A DNA stretch of 64,000 bases from Paenibacillus sp. FSL R5-0517 (GCF_037974355.1 NZ_CP150235.1:2728001-2792000), one strand, 5' to 3'. Positions 8,100-17,161 are shown, numbered from the stretch's first letter. Translations and numbers: made by a program. The notes: a model not told the origin generated them from the letters alone.

Positions 8100-9902
8100 A
8101 TGGAAAAAATACGTACACGTGCTGAGGTAGATCAGGAAACCACATGGGATCTGAGAGATTTGTTTGTAACCGATGTAGAGTGGGAGCAGGAACTTCGATC
8201 ACTTCCTGAGGCTGCTGCCCAGATCGAAACGTTCAAAGGACGTCTGGGCGAAGGCGCTGAACAATTGCTGGCTTGTCTGGATGCTCGTGAAGCTTTGCAG
8301 GAGCGAATCGGCAAGACGGCTTCTTATGCCCGCTTGAAGCAGTCAGAGGACAGCACCAATCCGGTGAACATAGAGAATTCAGCTAAAGCAGGAGATATCC
8401 TATCGAATCTGTCGTCATCCTTGTCTTTTGTTAATTCGGAGATCGTTGAACTTCCGGATGGAACTGTAGAGCGTTATATCCAAGAACTTCCGGGATTGGA
8501 GCCGTATGCGCGCAGTTTGGAGCGTTTGATTCGGGAAAAAGCACATCGGCTTACGCCAGAGACCGAGAAGGTACTCGCTTCACTCGGAGAGGTACTGGAT
8601 TCGCCATACCGTATCTATCTGCGCGGTAAACTGGCAGACATGACGTTTGACGATGCTCTCGATGGAGAGGACAATAATCGTCCACTGTCCTGGTCTTTCT
8701 ATGAAAATAATTATGAGATGTCGTCCGATACCAAGCTGCGCCGTTCTGCTTATGCTGCATTCAGCTCGACATTAAATGATTACAAAAATACGTTCGCAGA
8801 AGGTTATGCAACCGAAGTGAAGAAACAAGTTGTGTTATCCAGGCTGCGGGGTTATGACGATGTTACAGATATGCTTCTTAGCCCACAGCAAGTGAGCAAA
8901 GAGATGTACAATAATATTCTGGATATTATCCAGCAGGAACTCGCACCACATATGCGCAGACTGGCGGCTCTCAAGAAACGTGAGCTGGGTCTGGACAAGC
9001 TGATGTTCTGTGATCTGAAGGCCCCGCTTGATCCTGAATTTAGCCCTGCCATTACATATGATGAGGCGTGCACACTCATTCAAGAAGCGCTTGATGTGCT
9101 TGGGCCGGAGTATGGCGAGATCGTAGAGTGCGCATTTCGCGATCGCTGGGTGGATTACGCAGATAATGCAGGCAAATCCACAGGGGCATTTTGCTCTTCT
9201 ATATATGGTTCGCACTCCTATATCTTAATTTCTTGGGCGAACAATATGCGCGGAGCATTTACACTTGCCCATGAAGTGGGACATGCAGGCCACTTCATGC
9301 TTGCGGGACGTTACCAACGGCTCACGAATACAAGACCATCGCTTTATTTCATTGAGGCACCATCGACCATGAATGAAATGCTGCTGGCAGATCATCTATT
9401 GAAGCGTTCCGATAATCCGAGAATGCGTCGTTGGGTCATTTTGCAACTGTTGAATACGTATTACCATAACTTCGTTACACATCTGCTGGAAGGTGAATTG
9501 CAGCGCAGGGTGTATGCACTCGCAACTAATGATGAGCCCATTACGGCGAAGACGTTAAGTCAGCTCAAAGGGGACATTCTCTCTGAATTCTGGGGACCTG
9601 ATCTGGTGATTGATGAAGGAGCCAAGCTCACGTGGATGAGACAACCTCATTATTATATGGGTCTATATCCATATACCTATGCGGCAGGTTTGACCGCTTC
9701 CACAGCAGCAGCACAACAGATTAGGGAAGAAGGGCAGCCTGCGGTAGATCGCTGGCTCGAAGCACTCAAAGCCGGTGGAAGTCTCACTCCGCAGGAGTTA
9801 ATGAAGCTTGCAGGTGTCGATATGTCCGGACCCGAGCCGATTCGCTCTGCAGTTGCTTATGTCGGCAGTCTGGTCGACGAACTTGAACGTCTGTATTCCT
9901 GA
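8100..9902 (+). CDS. M3-family oligoendopeptidase F-type
   Basis: A 600-residue cytoplasmic zinc metallopeptidase. The HExxH motif appears as 'HEVGHAGHF' near residue 391, and the third zinc ligand as 'EAPSTMNEM' about 25 residues later, as in PepF/thimet peptidases that degrade oligopeptides. The N-terminal helical domain starts 'TTWDLRDLF', the usual opening of the PepF group. AGGAGG lies 13 bases before the ATG, slightly far. It is only distantly related to the second M3 peptidase at 56399. A strong terminator follows. An inverted-end repeat element ends about 100 bases upstream and may supply promoter sequence. Confidence 0.94.
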   Translation: MEKIRTRAEVDQETTWDLRDLFVTDVEWEQELRSLPEAAAQIETFKGRLGEGAEQLLACLDAREALQERIGKTASYARLKQSEDSTNPVNIENSAKAGDILSNLSSSLSFVNSEIVELPDGTVERYIQELPGLEPYARSLERLIREKAHRLTPETEKVLASLGEVLDSPYRIYLRGKLADMTFDDALDGEDNNRPLSWSFYENNYEMSSDTKLRRSAYAAFSSTLNDYKNTFAEGYATEVKKQVVLSRLRGYDDVTDMLLSPQQVSKEMYNNILDIIQQELAPHMRRLAALKKRELGLDKLMFCDLKAPLDPEFSPAITYDEACTLIQEALDVLGPEYGEIVECAFRDRWVDYADNAGKSTGAFCSSIYGSHSYILISWANNMRGAFTLAHEVGHAGHFMLAGRYQRLTNTRPSLYFIEAPSTMNEMLLADHLLKRSDNPRMRRWVILQLLNTYYHNFVTHLLEGELQRRVYALATNDEPITAKTLSQLKGDILSEFWGPDLVIDEGAKLTWMRQPHYYMGLYPYTYAAGLTASTAAAQQIREEGQPAVDRWLEALKAGGSLTPQELMKLAGVDMSGPEPIRSAVAYVGSLVDELERLYS

Positions 9903-9945
9903 TCTGGTTCATATAGTATACGGACAAGGCAGAACGGGTTGTCTG

Positions 9946-9986
9946 CATGCACCGCCCTCCTTGCGTGGGGGCGGTGCATCTTATTT
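9946..9986 (+). terminator. Terminator after the M3 peptidase
   Basis: An 11-bp GC-rich stem (ATGCACCGCCC with GGGCGGTGCAT) followed by TTATTTT. Confidence 0.88.
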
Positions 9987-10011
9987 TGCAAGGGGAAAGG
10001 AACGATGATGA

Positions 10012-10527
10012 ATGGCGTTAACGAGCGTGTCCTCATCGATGGGCCGATTAAGCGTGGACGGCTTTGGTGTGTTTGACGACATGAATGGAGTACCGGGGTT
10101 TGAAGGCAATCAGGGTGGTTTCTTTTCGGGATTGAATGAGTTTGGTGCCATGGGTGCGTTTGTTTCCATTTTTATTGGTGCCGTATTTCTTATTGTTGCG
10201 GGTGTGATTGTATATGCCATCATTTCAGGGGTACGCACGTGGTCCTCGAATAACGCTGCGGCCTTGTTAACCCTGCATTCAGCGGTGGTGGCGAAACGAA
10301 CGGAAGTCTCAGGTGGTAGCGGGGATAGCAGTGCGACGACCCGATATTATGTTACATTTGAATTCGACAATGGCGAGCGCATTGAACTGATTGTTGGTGG
10401 AAACCATTATGGCATGTTGGCTGAACATGATCGAGGGATGCTGACGTATCAGGGGACACGATTCAAGCATTTTGAGAGAGATGTGCAGCCCCAGTCGGGC
10501 GTTAACAAAGGCCAATTTTATACGTGA
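10012..10527 (+). CDS. DUF2500 membrane-anchored protein
   Basis: A 171-residue protein with a Gly/Phe-rich N-terminal stretch, one strong transmembrane segment (about residues 48-72) and a C-terminal soluble domain matching DUF2500. The visible signature is 'KRTEVSGG', then 'TRYYVTFEFDNGERIEL' and 'GMLAEHDRGMLTYQGTRF'. The family has no established function. An AGGGGAAAGG site lies upstream. The gene sits between two terminators, so it is a single transcription unit. Confidence 0.82.
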   Translation: MALTSVSSSMGRLSVDGFGVFDDMNGVPGFEGNQGGFFSGLNEFGAMGAFVSIFIGAVFLIVAGVIVYAIISGVRTWSSNNAAALLTLHSAVVAKRTEVSGGSGDSSATTRYYVTFEFDNGERIELIVGGNHYGMLAEHDRGMLTYQGTRFKHFERDVQPQSGVNKGQFYT

Positions 10528-10537
10528 AAATAGAAAT

Positions 10538-10570
10538 ACGGCTCCTCCTACTTGGGAGAGAGTCGTTTTT
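10538..10570 (+). terminator. Terminator after the DUF2500 gene
   Basis: Stem ACGGCTC+CTCC with GGAG+GAGTCGT (one bulged A), followed by TTTTT. Confidence 0.82.
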
Positions 10571-10603
10571 GGTGTGCCCAAAAGAAAGAAAAATCGAAGG
10601 GTA

Positions 10604-10617
10604 TTCAAACGCTTACA
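10604..10617 (+). promoter_or_regulatory. Candidate CcpA (cre) site upstream of rhaB
   Basis: TTCAAACGCTTACA matches 12 of 14 positions of TGAAARCGYTWWCA and lies about 145 bases before rhaB, a normal place for catabolite repression of a sugar gene. Confidence 0.55.
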
Positions 10618-10760
10618 ATGGTGATATACTCGTAAAATAAAGTAAAACAGTATTAAACAAAAACAAACAAACAATAAATACAGAATAAAGTACAGAGTGC
10701 GGACTGAATCAAGAGATATCGTATGGAAATAGAATTGGCTCGAAAGGTTGGTGAAGCGCG

Positions 10761-12254
10761 GTGAGTGTTCTGGCTTATGATTTGGGGGCTGGTAGCGGGA
10801 GAGCGCTACTGGGGCATCTGAATGATCATGGGATCGAAACAAGTGAAATTCATCGGTTCAAGAATGAACCCGTGAAGGTTGGCGAGCGGATGCATTGGGA
10901 TATTCTGCGATTGCATCATGAATTGTTGCAAGGGCTTACACTTGTGAAACAGCAGGGAGAAAAGCCGGAGAGCCTGGGGATCGATTCCTGGGGCGTTGAT
11001 TTTGGTTTGCTTGGCAGTAATGGTGAGCTGCTGGGTAACCCGTATCATTACCGTGACACACAGTTTAACGGCATGATGGATCAGGTACGCCAAGAGTTGA
11101 GCTCTCAGCGAATCTTTGAACGTACAGGGATTCAGTTTCTTAGCTTTAATACCCTGTATCAGTTGGCAACCCTTCAACGTAGCGGTTCTCCGCTTCTTCA
11201 TGAAGCAGAGCGGTTTCTTATGATTCCGGATTTGCTTCGATACTTTCTGACGGGAGAAGCCGTGAATGAGTTCACCAATGCTACGACAACACAATTGTAT
11301 AATCCCTCACAGGGTCAATGGGACGGTGAGTTGCTGAAGCATATTCGCATTTCGGAGAAACTCTTCGGTGAAGCGGTGATGCCAGGCACCCGTGTTGGAC
11401 AGTTGCGCAGCAGCATATGTAACGACCTTGGTCTTTCTTCTATCCCTGTGATCGCCGTTGCGGAGCATGATACGGGTTCAGCCGTTGTGGCTGTTCCTGC
11501 AACGGAACGTTCATTTGCTTACCTGAGCTGTGGAACCTGGTCCCTGATGGGTACCGAGATAGATCATCCTGCGATTAGTACCGAGAGTCTGGCATTGAAC
11601 TTCACGAATGAAGGCGGGGCGGGCGGAACATTCCGTCTGCTCAAGAACATTATGGGTCTGTGGATTTTGCAGGAAAGCATGCGGGAGTGGGAGCGTCAGG
11701 GGCAGGAAATTAGCTACAGTGCGTTATTGGCAAAGGCGGAGCAGGCACCTCCATTTGCCAGTTTATTTGATCCGGATGATGAACTGTTCATGCCAGCAGG
11801 AGATATGACAACCCGAATACGCCAGTATTGCCGTGATACAGGACAAGTGATACCAGAGGATCAGGGAGCGATTGCCCGGGCAATTCTGGAGAGTCTTGCA
11901 TTGAAGTATAGAAGAGTTCTGGGATGGACGGAACAATTATCGGGACAGTCGTTCAACGGATTGCATATGGTCGGTGGAGGTATCCAAAACCGCCTGTTAT
12001 GTCAGTGGACTGCGAATTCCATTGGCAAGCCGGTATGGGCGGGTCCGGCAGAGGGAAGTGCTATCGGGAATATGGTTGTGCAATGGATGGCGAGCGGAGC
12101 GTTTAAGGATATCTGGGAAGCTCGGAATGCCATTCGTGATTCATTTCCTGTAATTGCGTATGAGCCGCAGGACGGATCAATCTGGGAAGAGGCTTACGGC
12201 AGATTTCTGCGTGTGACGGCTTCATCCACTTCACAAGCGGGGAGTGAGATGTAA
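10761..12254 (+). CDS. rhaB: Rhamnulokinase
   Basis: A 497-residue FGGY-family sugar kinase that phosphorylates L-rhamnulose at O1. N-terminal 'AYDLGAGSGRALLG' (phosphate loop 1), 'GIDSWGVDFGLL', 'EHDTGSAVVAVPA' and 'YLSCGTWSLMGTE' are typical of RhaB, and the C-terminal 'HMVGGGIQNRLLCQWTAN' and 'GPAEGSAIGNM' form the second nucleotide-binding half. The start is GTG with AAGG upstream. It is followed 2 bases later by a DeoR regulator, forming an operon; B. subtilis likewise pairs rhaB with a DeoR regulator (YulB). No rhaA, rhaM or rhaD/EW lies in the window. A cre-like site lies in the promoter region. Confidence 0.95.
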   Translation: MSVLAYDLGAGSGRALLGHLNDHGIETSEIHRFKNEPVKVGERMHWDILRLHHELLQGLTLVKQQGEKPESLGIDSWGVDFGLLGSNGELLGNPYHYRDTQFNGMMDQVRQELSSQRIFERTGIQFLSFNTLYQLATLQRSGSPLLHEAERFLMIPDLLRYFLTGEAVNEFTNATTTQLYNPSQGQWDGELLKHIRISEKLFGEAVMPGTRVGQLRSSICNDLGLSSIPVIAVAEHDTGSAVVAVPATERSFAYLSCGTWSLMGTEIDHPAISTESLALNFTNEGGAGGTFRLLKNIMGLWILQESMREWERQGQEISYSALLAKAEQAPPFASLFDPDDELFMPAGDMTTRIRQYCRDTGQVIPEDQGAIARAILESLALKYRRVLGWTEQLSGQSFNGLHMVGGGIQNRLLCQWTANSIGKPVWAGPAEGSAIGNMVVQWMASGAFKDIWEARNAIRDSFPVIAYEPQDGSIWEEAYGRFLRVTASSTSQAGSEM

Positions 12255-12256
12255 AC

Positions 12257-13018
12257 ATGTTGGCAGCCGAGCGGTATGACCGGATTGTAGAGATGGTGAA
12301 TGTTAAGGGCAGTATGCGTGTATCCGAGCTTAGTGAACGCTGCCGGGTGACGGAGGAAACCATCCGGCGAGATCTGGATCGTTTGGAACAGGCAGGACGA
12401 CTGCGTCGCTCTCACGGTGGTGCCGTGAGTGTGAAGGAAGATCAGCCCGAGATCCCTTATCGGATCAGGGAGACAACCCATGCGGAAGAGAAAAAACGGA
12501 TTGCACAAGCGGCTCTGGCGATGATTAATCCGGGTGATCGCATTCTGTTGGATGCCAGCACAACGGCAGGTTATATGGCAGCAAACATGCCTGATTTTCC
12601 GCTGACCGTCTTGACTAATTCCATTCAGGTAGCGACTGAACTTAGCAGTCGTGACAAGGTTGAGGTCATCTCAACGGGAGGCCAGTTGGCATCTCGCTCG
12701 TTGTCTTTTGTAGGGCCACTCGCGGAGCGTTCTCTGGAGACGTATCATGTGGACAAATTGTTTTTGTCCTGCAAAGGCGTACATCTTGAAGGTGGCGGAA
12801 TCAGTGAATCCAATGAACTTCAGGCAAGGCTGAAGCAAAAGATGGTTGGCATATCCGATCAGGTCATCTTACTTGCCGATGCCAGTAAATTTGGTGTCCG
12901 TGCTTTTGCTCGGGTATCCGGATTAGATGCAGTCCATACGATCGTTACCGATCAGCCATTGGAGGCTGAACAGACAGACCGTTTGAGCGGATACGACATC
13001 GAGATTATCACAGTTTAA
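12257..13018 (+). CDS. DeoR/GlpR-family regulator, probable rhamnose regulator
   Basis: A 253-residue DeoR regulator translationally coupled to rhaB (2-base gap). It has an N-terminal HTH with 'VTEETIRRDLDRLEQAG' and 'RRSHGGAVSVK' and a sensor domain with 'DASTTAGYMAANMP', 'TNSIQVATEL', 'STGGQLASRSLSFVGPLAER' and 'GISESNELQA'. Its position supports control of rhamnose catabolism, with a phosphorylated rhamnose intermediate as the likely effector. It is strikingly similar along its whole length to the regulator at 1294-2061, pointing to a recent duplication. The stop codon abuts a truncated copy of the inverted-end repeat. Confidence 0.9.
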   Translation: MLAAERYDRIVEMVNVKGSMRVSELSERCRVTEETIRRDLDRLEQAGRLRRSHGGAVSVKEDQPEIPYRIRETTHAEEKKRIAQAALAMINPGDRILLDASTTAGYMAANMPDFPLTVLTNSIQVATELSSRDKVEVISTGGQLASRSLSFVGPLAERSLETYHVDKLFLSCKGVHLEGGGISESNELQARLKQKMVGISDQVILLADASKFGVRAFARVSGLDAVHTIVTDQPLEAEQTDRLSGYDIEIITV

Positions 13019-13089
13019 ACAGTGATGGGAACCTTATTCTGTCATCGGAGTGTCCAGTGTAAATATTCTTAGTCAATTCATCTACTTAC
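13019..13089 (+). repeat. Solo right end of the inverted-end repeat upstream of lutA
   Basis: 'CTTATTCTGTCATCGGAGTG', 'CCAGTGTAAATATTCTTAGT' and 'CAATTCAT' correspond to the right third of the full elements; the left two-thirds are missing. It begins at the stop codon of the DeoR gene and ends about 27 bases before lutA. Confidence 0.8.
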
Positions 13090-13115
13090 TAATCAGTTAA
13101 TAGGAGCGTGTACTT

Positions 13116-13844
13116 ATGAAGGTCTCCTTATTCATTACCTGCCTCAGCGATGCCATCTATCCCCGAGTGGGGGAGGCCATGGTCAGATTGCTCGCCGCTC
13201 ATGGCGTTCGGTTGGATTTTCCGCCGGTTCAGACCTGCTGCGGTCAGCCATCCTACAATAGCGGGTACTGGGATGAGACTCGGGTAGCGGCCAAGACGAT
13301 TCTTGAAGCGTTTGACGACAGTGATTTTGTAGTCTGTCCTTCGGGATCGTGTACGTATATGATTCATCATTATCCCGAACTGTTCGCGGATGAACCGGTG
13401 TGGTTAGAGAAGGCAAAACGATTGGAAGCCAAAGCCTATGAATTCACTCAATTCCTCGTTCAGGTACTCGGGATAACCGATCTGGGCGCACATTTTCCAC
13501 ACAAAGTAACCTATCATCCATCCTGCCACGGCAGTCGTCTGTTGGGTGTAAAGGATGAGCCGATGGCATTACTATCCCAAGTAAAGGGACTGGAATTGGT
13601 TCCCCTGCCGTTTGCTGAGGATTGCTGCGGGTTTGGAGGTACCTTTGCCATCAAAATGTCCGATATTTCAGGAGCGATGGTGACGGAGAAGGTTGATCAT
13701 GTCAAAGAGACCCAAGCCGAAGTACTGGTGGGGCTAGACATGGCTTGTCTGATGAATATCGCAGGTAATCTGCGTTATCGGAATGAACCGGTGCGTGTGA
13801 TGCATCTGGCGGAACTATTGTATGAGGGGGTGCGAACTGGATGA
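13116..13844 (+). CDS. lutA: Lactate utilisation protein A, CCG-domain subunit
   Basis: A 242-residue subunit of the LutABC L-lactate oxidation complex, which converts lactate to pyruvate. It has two cysteine-rich CCG domains, seen as 'TCCGQPSYNSGY' (about residue 42) and 'DCCGFGGTFAIKMS' (about residue 170), which bind an Fe-S cluster as in heterodisulfide-reductase-type subunits. The start 'MKVSLFITCLSDAIYPRVG' matches LutA/YkgE proteins. TAGGAGCG precedes the ATG. It overlaps lutB by 4 bases (ATGA). No lutR or lactate permease is nearby; the upstream rhaB-regulator pair suggests lactate from rhamnose as one source. Confidence 0.95.
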   Translation: MKVSLFITCLSDAIYPRVGEAMVRLLAAHGVRLDFPPVQTCCGQPSYNSGYWDETRVAAKTILEAFDDSDFVVCPSGSCTYMIHHYPELFADEPVWLEKAKRLEAKAYEFTQFLVQVLGITDLGAHFPHKVTYHPSCHGSRLLGVKDEPMALLSQVKGLELVPLPFAEDCCGFGGTFAIKMSDISGAMVTEKVDHVKETQAEVLVGLDMACLMNIAGNLRYRNEPVRVMHLAELLYEGVRTG

Positions 13845-15361
13845 GCCAACCGGGAGTTATGGATACGACGGTCAAAGAACGTGCCGGACTGGCCTTGAAT
13901 GATGATTTTCTGCGTAAGGCGGTCAAATTCACAACAGAACGATTGCGTAACGGTAAGAAGTCGGCCTCAGAAGAACATGGAAACTGGGATGAATGGCGGG
14001 AACGTGGACGTCAGATTCGTCTGCATACCATTGCGCACCTGGATTATTATCTGAATGAATTTGTGAATAACGCCCGTGCGAACGGGGTTCATATTCATTT
14101 TGCAGATACATCGGTGGAAGCAGCGGCGATTGCACTCGATATTGCGGCTCACAAGCAGGCGTCTACGGTGGTAAAGTCCAAATCGATGGTGTCGGAGGAA
14201 GTACATCTGAATCATGTGCTGGAGTCAGCGGGCATTGAAGCGATCGAGACCGACCTGGGTGAATACATCATACAGTTGGCAGGCGAGGCCCCCTCTCATA
14301 TTGTCATTCCAGCCATCCATAAGAACCGCTATCAGATTGCAGAGTTGTTATCGAAGGAAGCGGGTGAAATTCTGGAGCCGGATACGACGGTACTTGCCGG
14401 ATTTGTTCGCAAAAAGCTACGCGAGAAGTTCCTAGAGGCGGATATCGGCATGACGGGCTGTAATTTTGCAATTGCAGAGACAGGTTCCATGGTTTTGTTC
14501 GAAAATGAAGGCAATGCCCGTATGGTATCCACTGTTCCCAGAACGCAGATTACACTCATGGGCATGGAGCGGATCATTCCATCGTGGACGGATCTGGAGG
14601 TCATGGCAACCTTGTTGCCACGCTCTGCAACAGGTCAGAAACTGACGATGTATATGTCAGGCATCACAGGTCCTCGCCGTACAGCGGATGCGGATGGACC
14701 GGATGAAATGCACATCATTATCGTGGATAACGGTCGATCCCTTCAACTCGGTGATCCCGAGTTTCAAGAACTGCTGAATTGTATTCGCTGTGGTGCTTGT
14801 TTGAATGCTTGCCCGGTATATCGTCATATTGGGGGCCATGCCTATGGTGGTACCTATAGCGGACCGATTGGAGCGGTATTGACACCTGCACTCAATGGCA
14901 ACATTGATGAATGGAATGATATTGCGGGTGCTTCGAGTCTGTGTGGAGCCTGTTATGAAGCATGTCCAGTTAAAATTCCGCTACATGATATGCTTGTTTA
15001 TCTACGCAGGCGTAAAGTGGAAGACGGTCATGGCAACAAAATGGAGAGCATGGGCATGAAGGGCTTTGCTGCCGTTGTTTCCAATTCCAAACGCTTCAGT
15101 GCGGCCATACGTCTGGGACAGATCGGGCAGAAGGCAGTTGTGCGCAACAACGGCATTTCTCTCAAGCTGGGTCCACTTAAAGGCTGGAACAATTATCGGG
15201 TTGCGCCAAGTCTCGCCAAGAAATCCTTCCGGCAACAATGGAACAAGCTGGATCAGGAACTGAACGAGAAGCAACAAGCTATGGATTCTTCCGTTCGCAG
15301 CCGTATGGAGCAGATTATTCGTGAACGAGAAGAAGGGGAGGGGAAGAAGCATGGTCACTGA
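13841..15361 (+). CDS. lutB: Lactate utilisation protein B, iron-sulfur subunit
   Basis: A 506-residue LutB/YkgF-type subunit. The N-terminal two-thirds is a LUD domain ('GMTGCNFAIAETGS', 'VPRTQITLMGMERIIPS'), followed by two [4Fe-4S] ferredoxin motifs, 'CIRCGACLNACPVY' (about residue 313) and 'CGACYEACPVKIP' (about residue 368). The cysteines needed for two clusters are all present. Start codon overlap with lutA and stop codon overlap with lutC show tight translational coupling. A cytoplasmic electron-transfer role in lactate oxidation is inferred from the family. Confidence 0.95.
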   Translation: MSQPGVMDTTVKERAGLALNDDFLRKAVKFTTERLRNGKKSASEEHGNWDEWRERGRQIRLHTIAHLDYYLNEFVNNARANGVHIHFADTSVEAAAIALDIAAHKQASTVVKSKSMVSEEVHLNHVLESAGIEAIETDLGEYIIQLAGEAPSHIVIPAIHKNRYQIAELLSKEAGEILEPDTTVLAGFVRKKLREKFLEADIGMTGCNFAIAETGSMVLFENEGNARMVSTVPRTQITLMGMERIIPSWTDLEVMATLLPRSATGQKLTMYMSGITGPRRTADADGPDEMHIIIVDNGRSLQLGDPEFQELLNCIRCGACLNACPVYRHIGGHAYGGTYSGPIGAVLTPALNGNIDEWNDIAGASSLCGACYEACPVKIPLHDMLVYLRRRKVEDGHGNKMESMGMKGFAAVVSNSKRFSAAIRLGQIGQKAVVRNNGISLKLGPLKGWNNYRVAPSLAKKSFRQQWNKLDQELNEKQQAMDSSVRSRMEQIIREREEGEGKKHGH

Positions 15362-16076
15362 ACATGAGCAATGGCTTGCACAATTGGAGAAGAAGTCCAT
15401 TGAGAAACAGGAGCAGTTCATGAATGACATTGCTTCGAAATTGAGAAGACCAAGGCAACGCCAAGCGCCGACCCAACCCTTTCGGGGAGCACCCGACTTT
15501 TGGACGGAATTGGAATGGGATGAAGAGAAGCGTATTCAAGCATTTACGGATAACTTTGTAAGTGTAGGCGCACACATTGCACGGGTTCAGAACATGGAAG
15601 AAGTATCTCAATTCATTGCTAACAAATCGCATGAACTGAGTGCCAGATATATCATTCGTCAGAATGAACAGGCGCTAAAAGATCTCGGATTGGAAGAACA
15701 GTTACCGGAGGTACAGATCTCCGTCTGGAATAGTCAAGCGGATGAGAACTGGAAGGCTCGGGCAGCTGAGGCTGATATCGGTGTGGTCATAGCGGATTAT
15801 GCGACTGCATATACAGGTTCGGTTACTGTACTTTCTTCACCCGAAAAAGGTCGTTCCGTCAGTCTGCTGCCTACCGTACTTATCATCATTATTCCAGTAG
15901 ATCGGCTGTACACCAGACTGGGTGAAACGCTTGATCGATTTGACGAGGTGGGAAGAGAGAATCTTCCCGCAGGTATCCACTTTATTTCAGGCCCAAGCCG
16001 ATCGTCCGATATTGAAAATGATCTGACCATTGGGGTACACGGACCAGGTATTGTATATGGTTTGATTATGGGGTAA
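15351..16076 (+). CDS. lutC: Lactate utilisation protein C
   Basis: A 241-residue LUD-domain protein completing LutABC. Family features are 'IADYATAYTGSVTVLSS' and the C-terminal 'FISGPSRSSDIENDLTIGVHGPG', closely matching LutC/YkgG. The ATG at 15351 is chosen because AGGGGAGGGGAAG lies just upstream and gives the family's usual length of about 240; a GTG at 15321 would add 10 residues inside lutB. It overlaps the lutB stop by 11 bases. A terminator follows, closing the operon. Confidence 0.94.
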   Translation: MVTEHEQWLAQLEKKSIEKQEQFMNDIASKLRRPRQRQAPTQPFRGAPDFWTELEWDEEKRIQAFTDNFVSVGAHIARVQNMEEVSQFIANKSHELSARYIIRQNEQALKDLGLEEQLPEVQISVWNSQADENWKARAAEADIGVVIADYATAYTGSVTVLSSPEKGRSVSLLPTVLIIIIPVDRLYTRLGETLDRFDEVGRENLPAGIHFISGPSRSSDIENDLTIGVHGPGIVYGLIMG

Positions 16077-16112
16077 CGGTGAGTTGAGCGTGATGGCGCA
16101 ACATGATTTGGA

Positions 16113-16158
16113 AGACTGTCCAAGAGGTAGCACGTAGCTGCTGAGGACAGTTTTTTTG
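16113..16158 (+). terminator. Terminator after lutABC
   Basis: ACTGTCC/GGACAGT stem with a partly paired inner loop, followed by seven T. Confidence 0.82.
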
Positions 16159-16289
16159 TTGAGTTTTTATAGTCGAAATCTATTAAACATATACTTATTA
16201 TATATTTCACCTATTAATAGGGTGGGTGTATAATTCTTCTCAAGATAGAATTGATGTGAGATATGAGAGAGAAAGAGGAGGCGTTGTGA

Positions 16290-16844
16290 ATGAGTATATT
16301 TTCTTACCAGGTTCCGTTTATGGATGGCCACGCGGGTGATTTGTCTGCTTTTAAAGGGAAAGTACTGCTTATTGTGAATACAGCAAGTCGGTGTAGCTAC
16401 TCCCGGCAATTCAATGAACTTCAACAGATATACGAGAAATATCGTGAACAGGGGCTGGAGATTCTGGCTTTCCCATGTAACCAGTTTAACGAGAAAGAAC
16501 CTGGTAGTAGCGCTGAGGTTGCAGAATATTGCATAAGTCAGTTTCAGATTTCCTTTCCGATCTTGGAGAAAGTTGAAGTTGCAGGGCAATCGATGCATCC
16601 GTTGTTCCGTTACCTGACAGAAAAAGCGCCGTTTCAAGGCTATGATCTGGATACCCAAGAAGGAAAGTGGATGGACACTTTTGTGAAAGAGAAGCATCCC
16701 GAATTGTATCAAGGGAACGGGATCAAATGGAATTTCACCAAATTCCTGATTGACCGCAGTGGCAATGTTCATGGCCGGTATGAAACGACAGTTGCCCCAT
16801 TGGAGGTGGAGTCTGCTATTCAGATTCTGTTGAAGAATTCCTAG
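16290..16844 (+). CDS. Glutathione peroxidase family protein (thioredoxin-type, Cys-GPx)
   Basis: A 184-residue GPx-fold peroxidase that probably reduces hydroperoxides with thioredoxin. The active-site segment reads 'VNTASRCSYSRQFNELQQIY': the selenocysteine position is Cys (about residue 36), and the usual G-F/Y-T after it is replaced by S-Y-S. The second motif 'LAFPCNQFNEKEPGS' supplies the resolving Cys and Gln, and 'IKWNFTKFLIDRSG' the Trp. It is about 20 residues longer than typical bacterial GPx because of inserts at about residues 110-140. GAGGAGG lies upstream of the ATG. Confidence 0.92.
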   Translation: MSIFSYQVPFMDGHAGDLSAFKGKVLLIVNTASRCSYSRQFNELQQIYEKYREQGLEILAFPCNQFNEKEPGSSAEVAEYCISQFQISFPILEKVEVAGQSMHPLFRYLTEKAPFQGYDLDTQEGKWMDTFVKEKHPELYQGNGIKWNFTKFLIDRSGNVHGRYETTVAPLEVESAIQILLKNS

Positions 16845-16921
16845 TTATAATGTAATCCCTGTCCTGAGGTCCTATGACTTTGGGACGGTTGAAGATTGGA
16901 ACTGGAAATGTTAGGGTAAAA

Positions 16922-16948
16922 GGAGATAACGAGTTCTCCATTTTTTTT
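16922..16948 (+). terminator. Probable terminator between the peroxidase and P450 genes
   Basis: A short GGAGA/TCTCC stem followed by TTTTTTTT. The stem is weak but the T run is long. Confidence 0.6.
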
Positions 16949-16957
16949 AATCAAAAA

Positions 16958-16980
16958 TGACCAATATACCATTTCGGTCA
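16958..16980. promoter_or_regulatory. Candidate operator upstream of the CYP102-type gene
   Basis: TGACC and GGTCA form a 23-bp interrupted palindrome about 180 bases before the P450 start. CYP102 genes of bacilli are commonly repressed by TetR-type regulators (Bm3R1, FatR) that bind palindromes. No such regulator gene lies in the window, so this is only a candidate. Confidence 0.3.
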
Positions 16981-17161
16981 GTCAGTTCTTTTTTGGGTTT
17001 AACAGTTATCTGGATGAAATATGAAATTGTGCAAAAAATAACTTAAGTCTGTTGAATTGAAGGTTAAGTGCGATCCGAAGGTAAAGTGCAATTCCTCATG
17101 GAATCAAGTCATTATTTTTTAGTTGTCAAAACTCTTAACTTGGAAAGAAGGAGTGAGCGTC

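Larger units (their letters stand above)
16845..17161. other. Intergenic region between the peroxidase and the P450 gene
   Basis: It holds an 11-bp hairpin without a T run (16861-16886), a terminator-like GGAGA/TCTCC hairpin with eight T (16922-16948), an interrupted inverted repeat TGACC ... GGTCA (16958-16980), then AT-rich promoter-like sequence before the P450 ribosome site. No ORF of its own. Confidence 0.6.
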
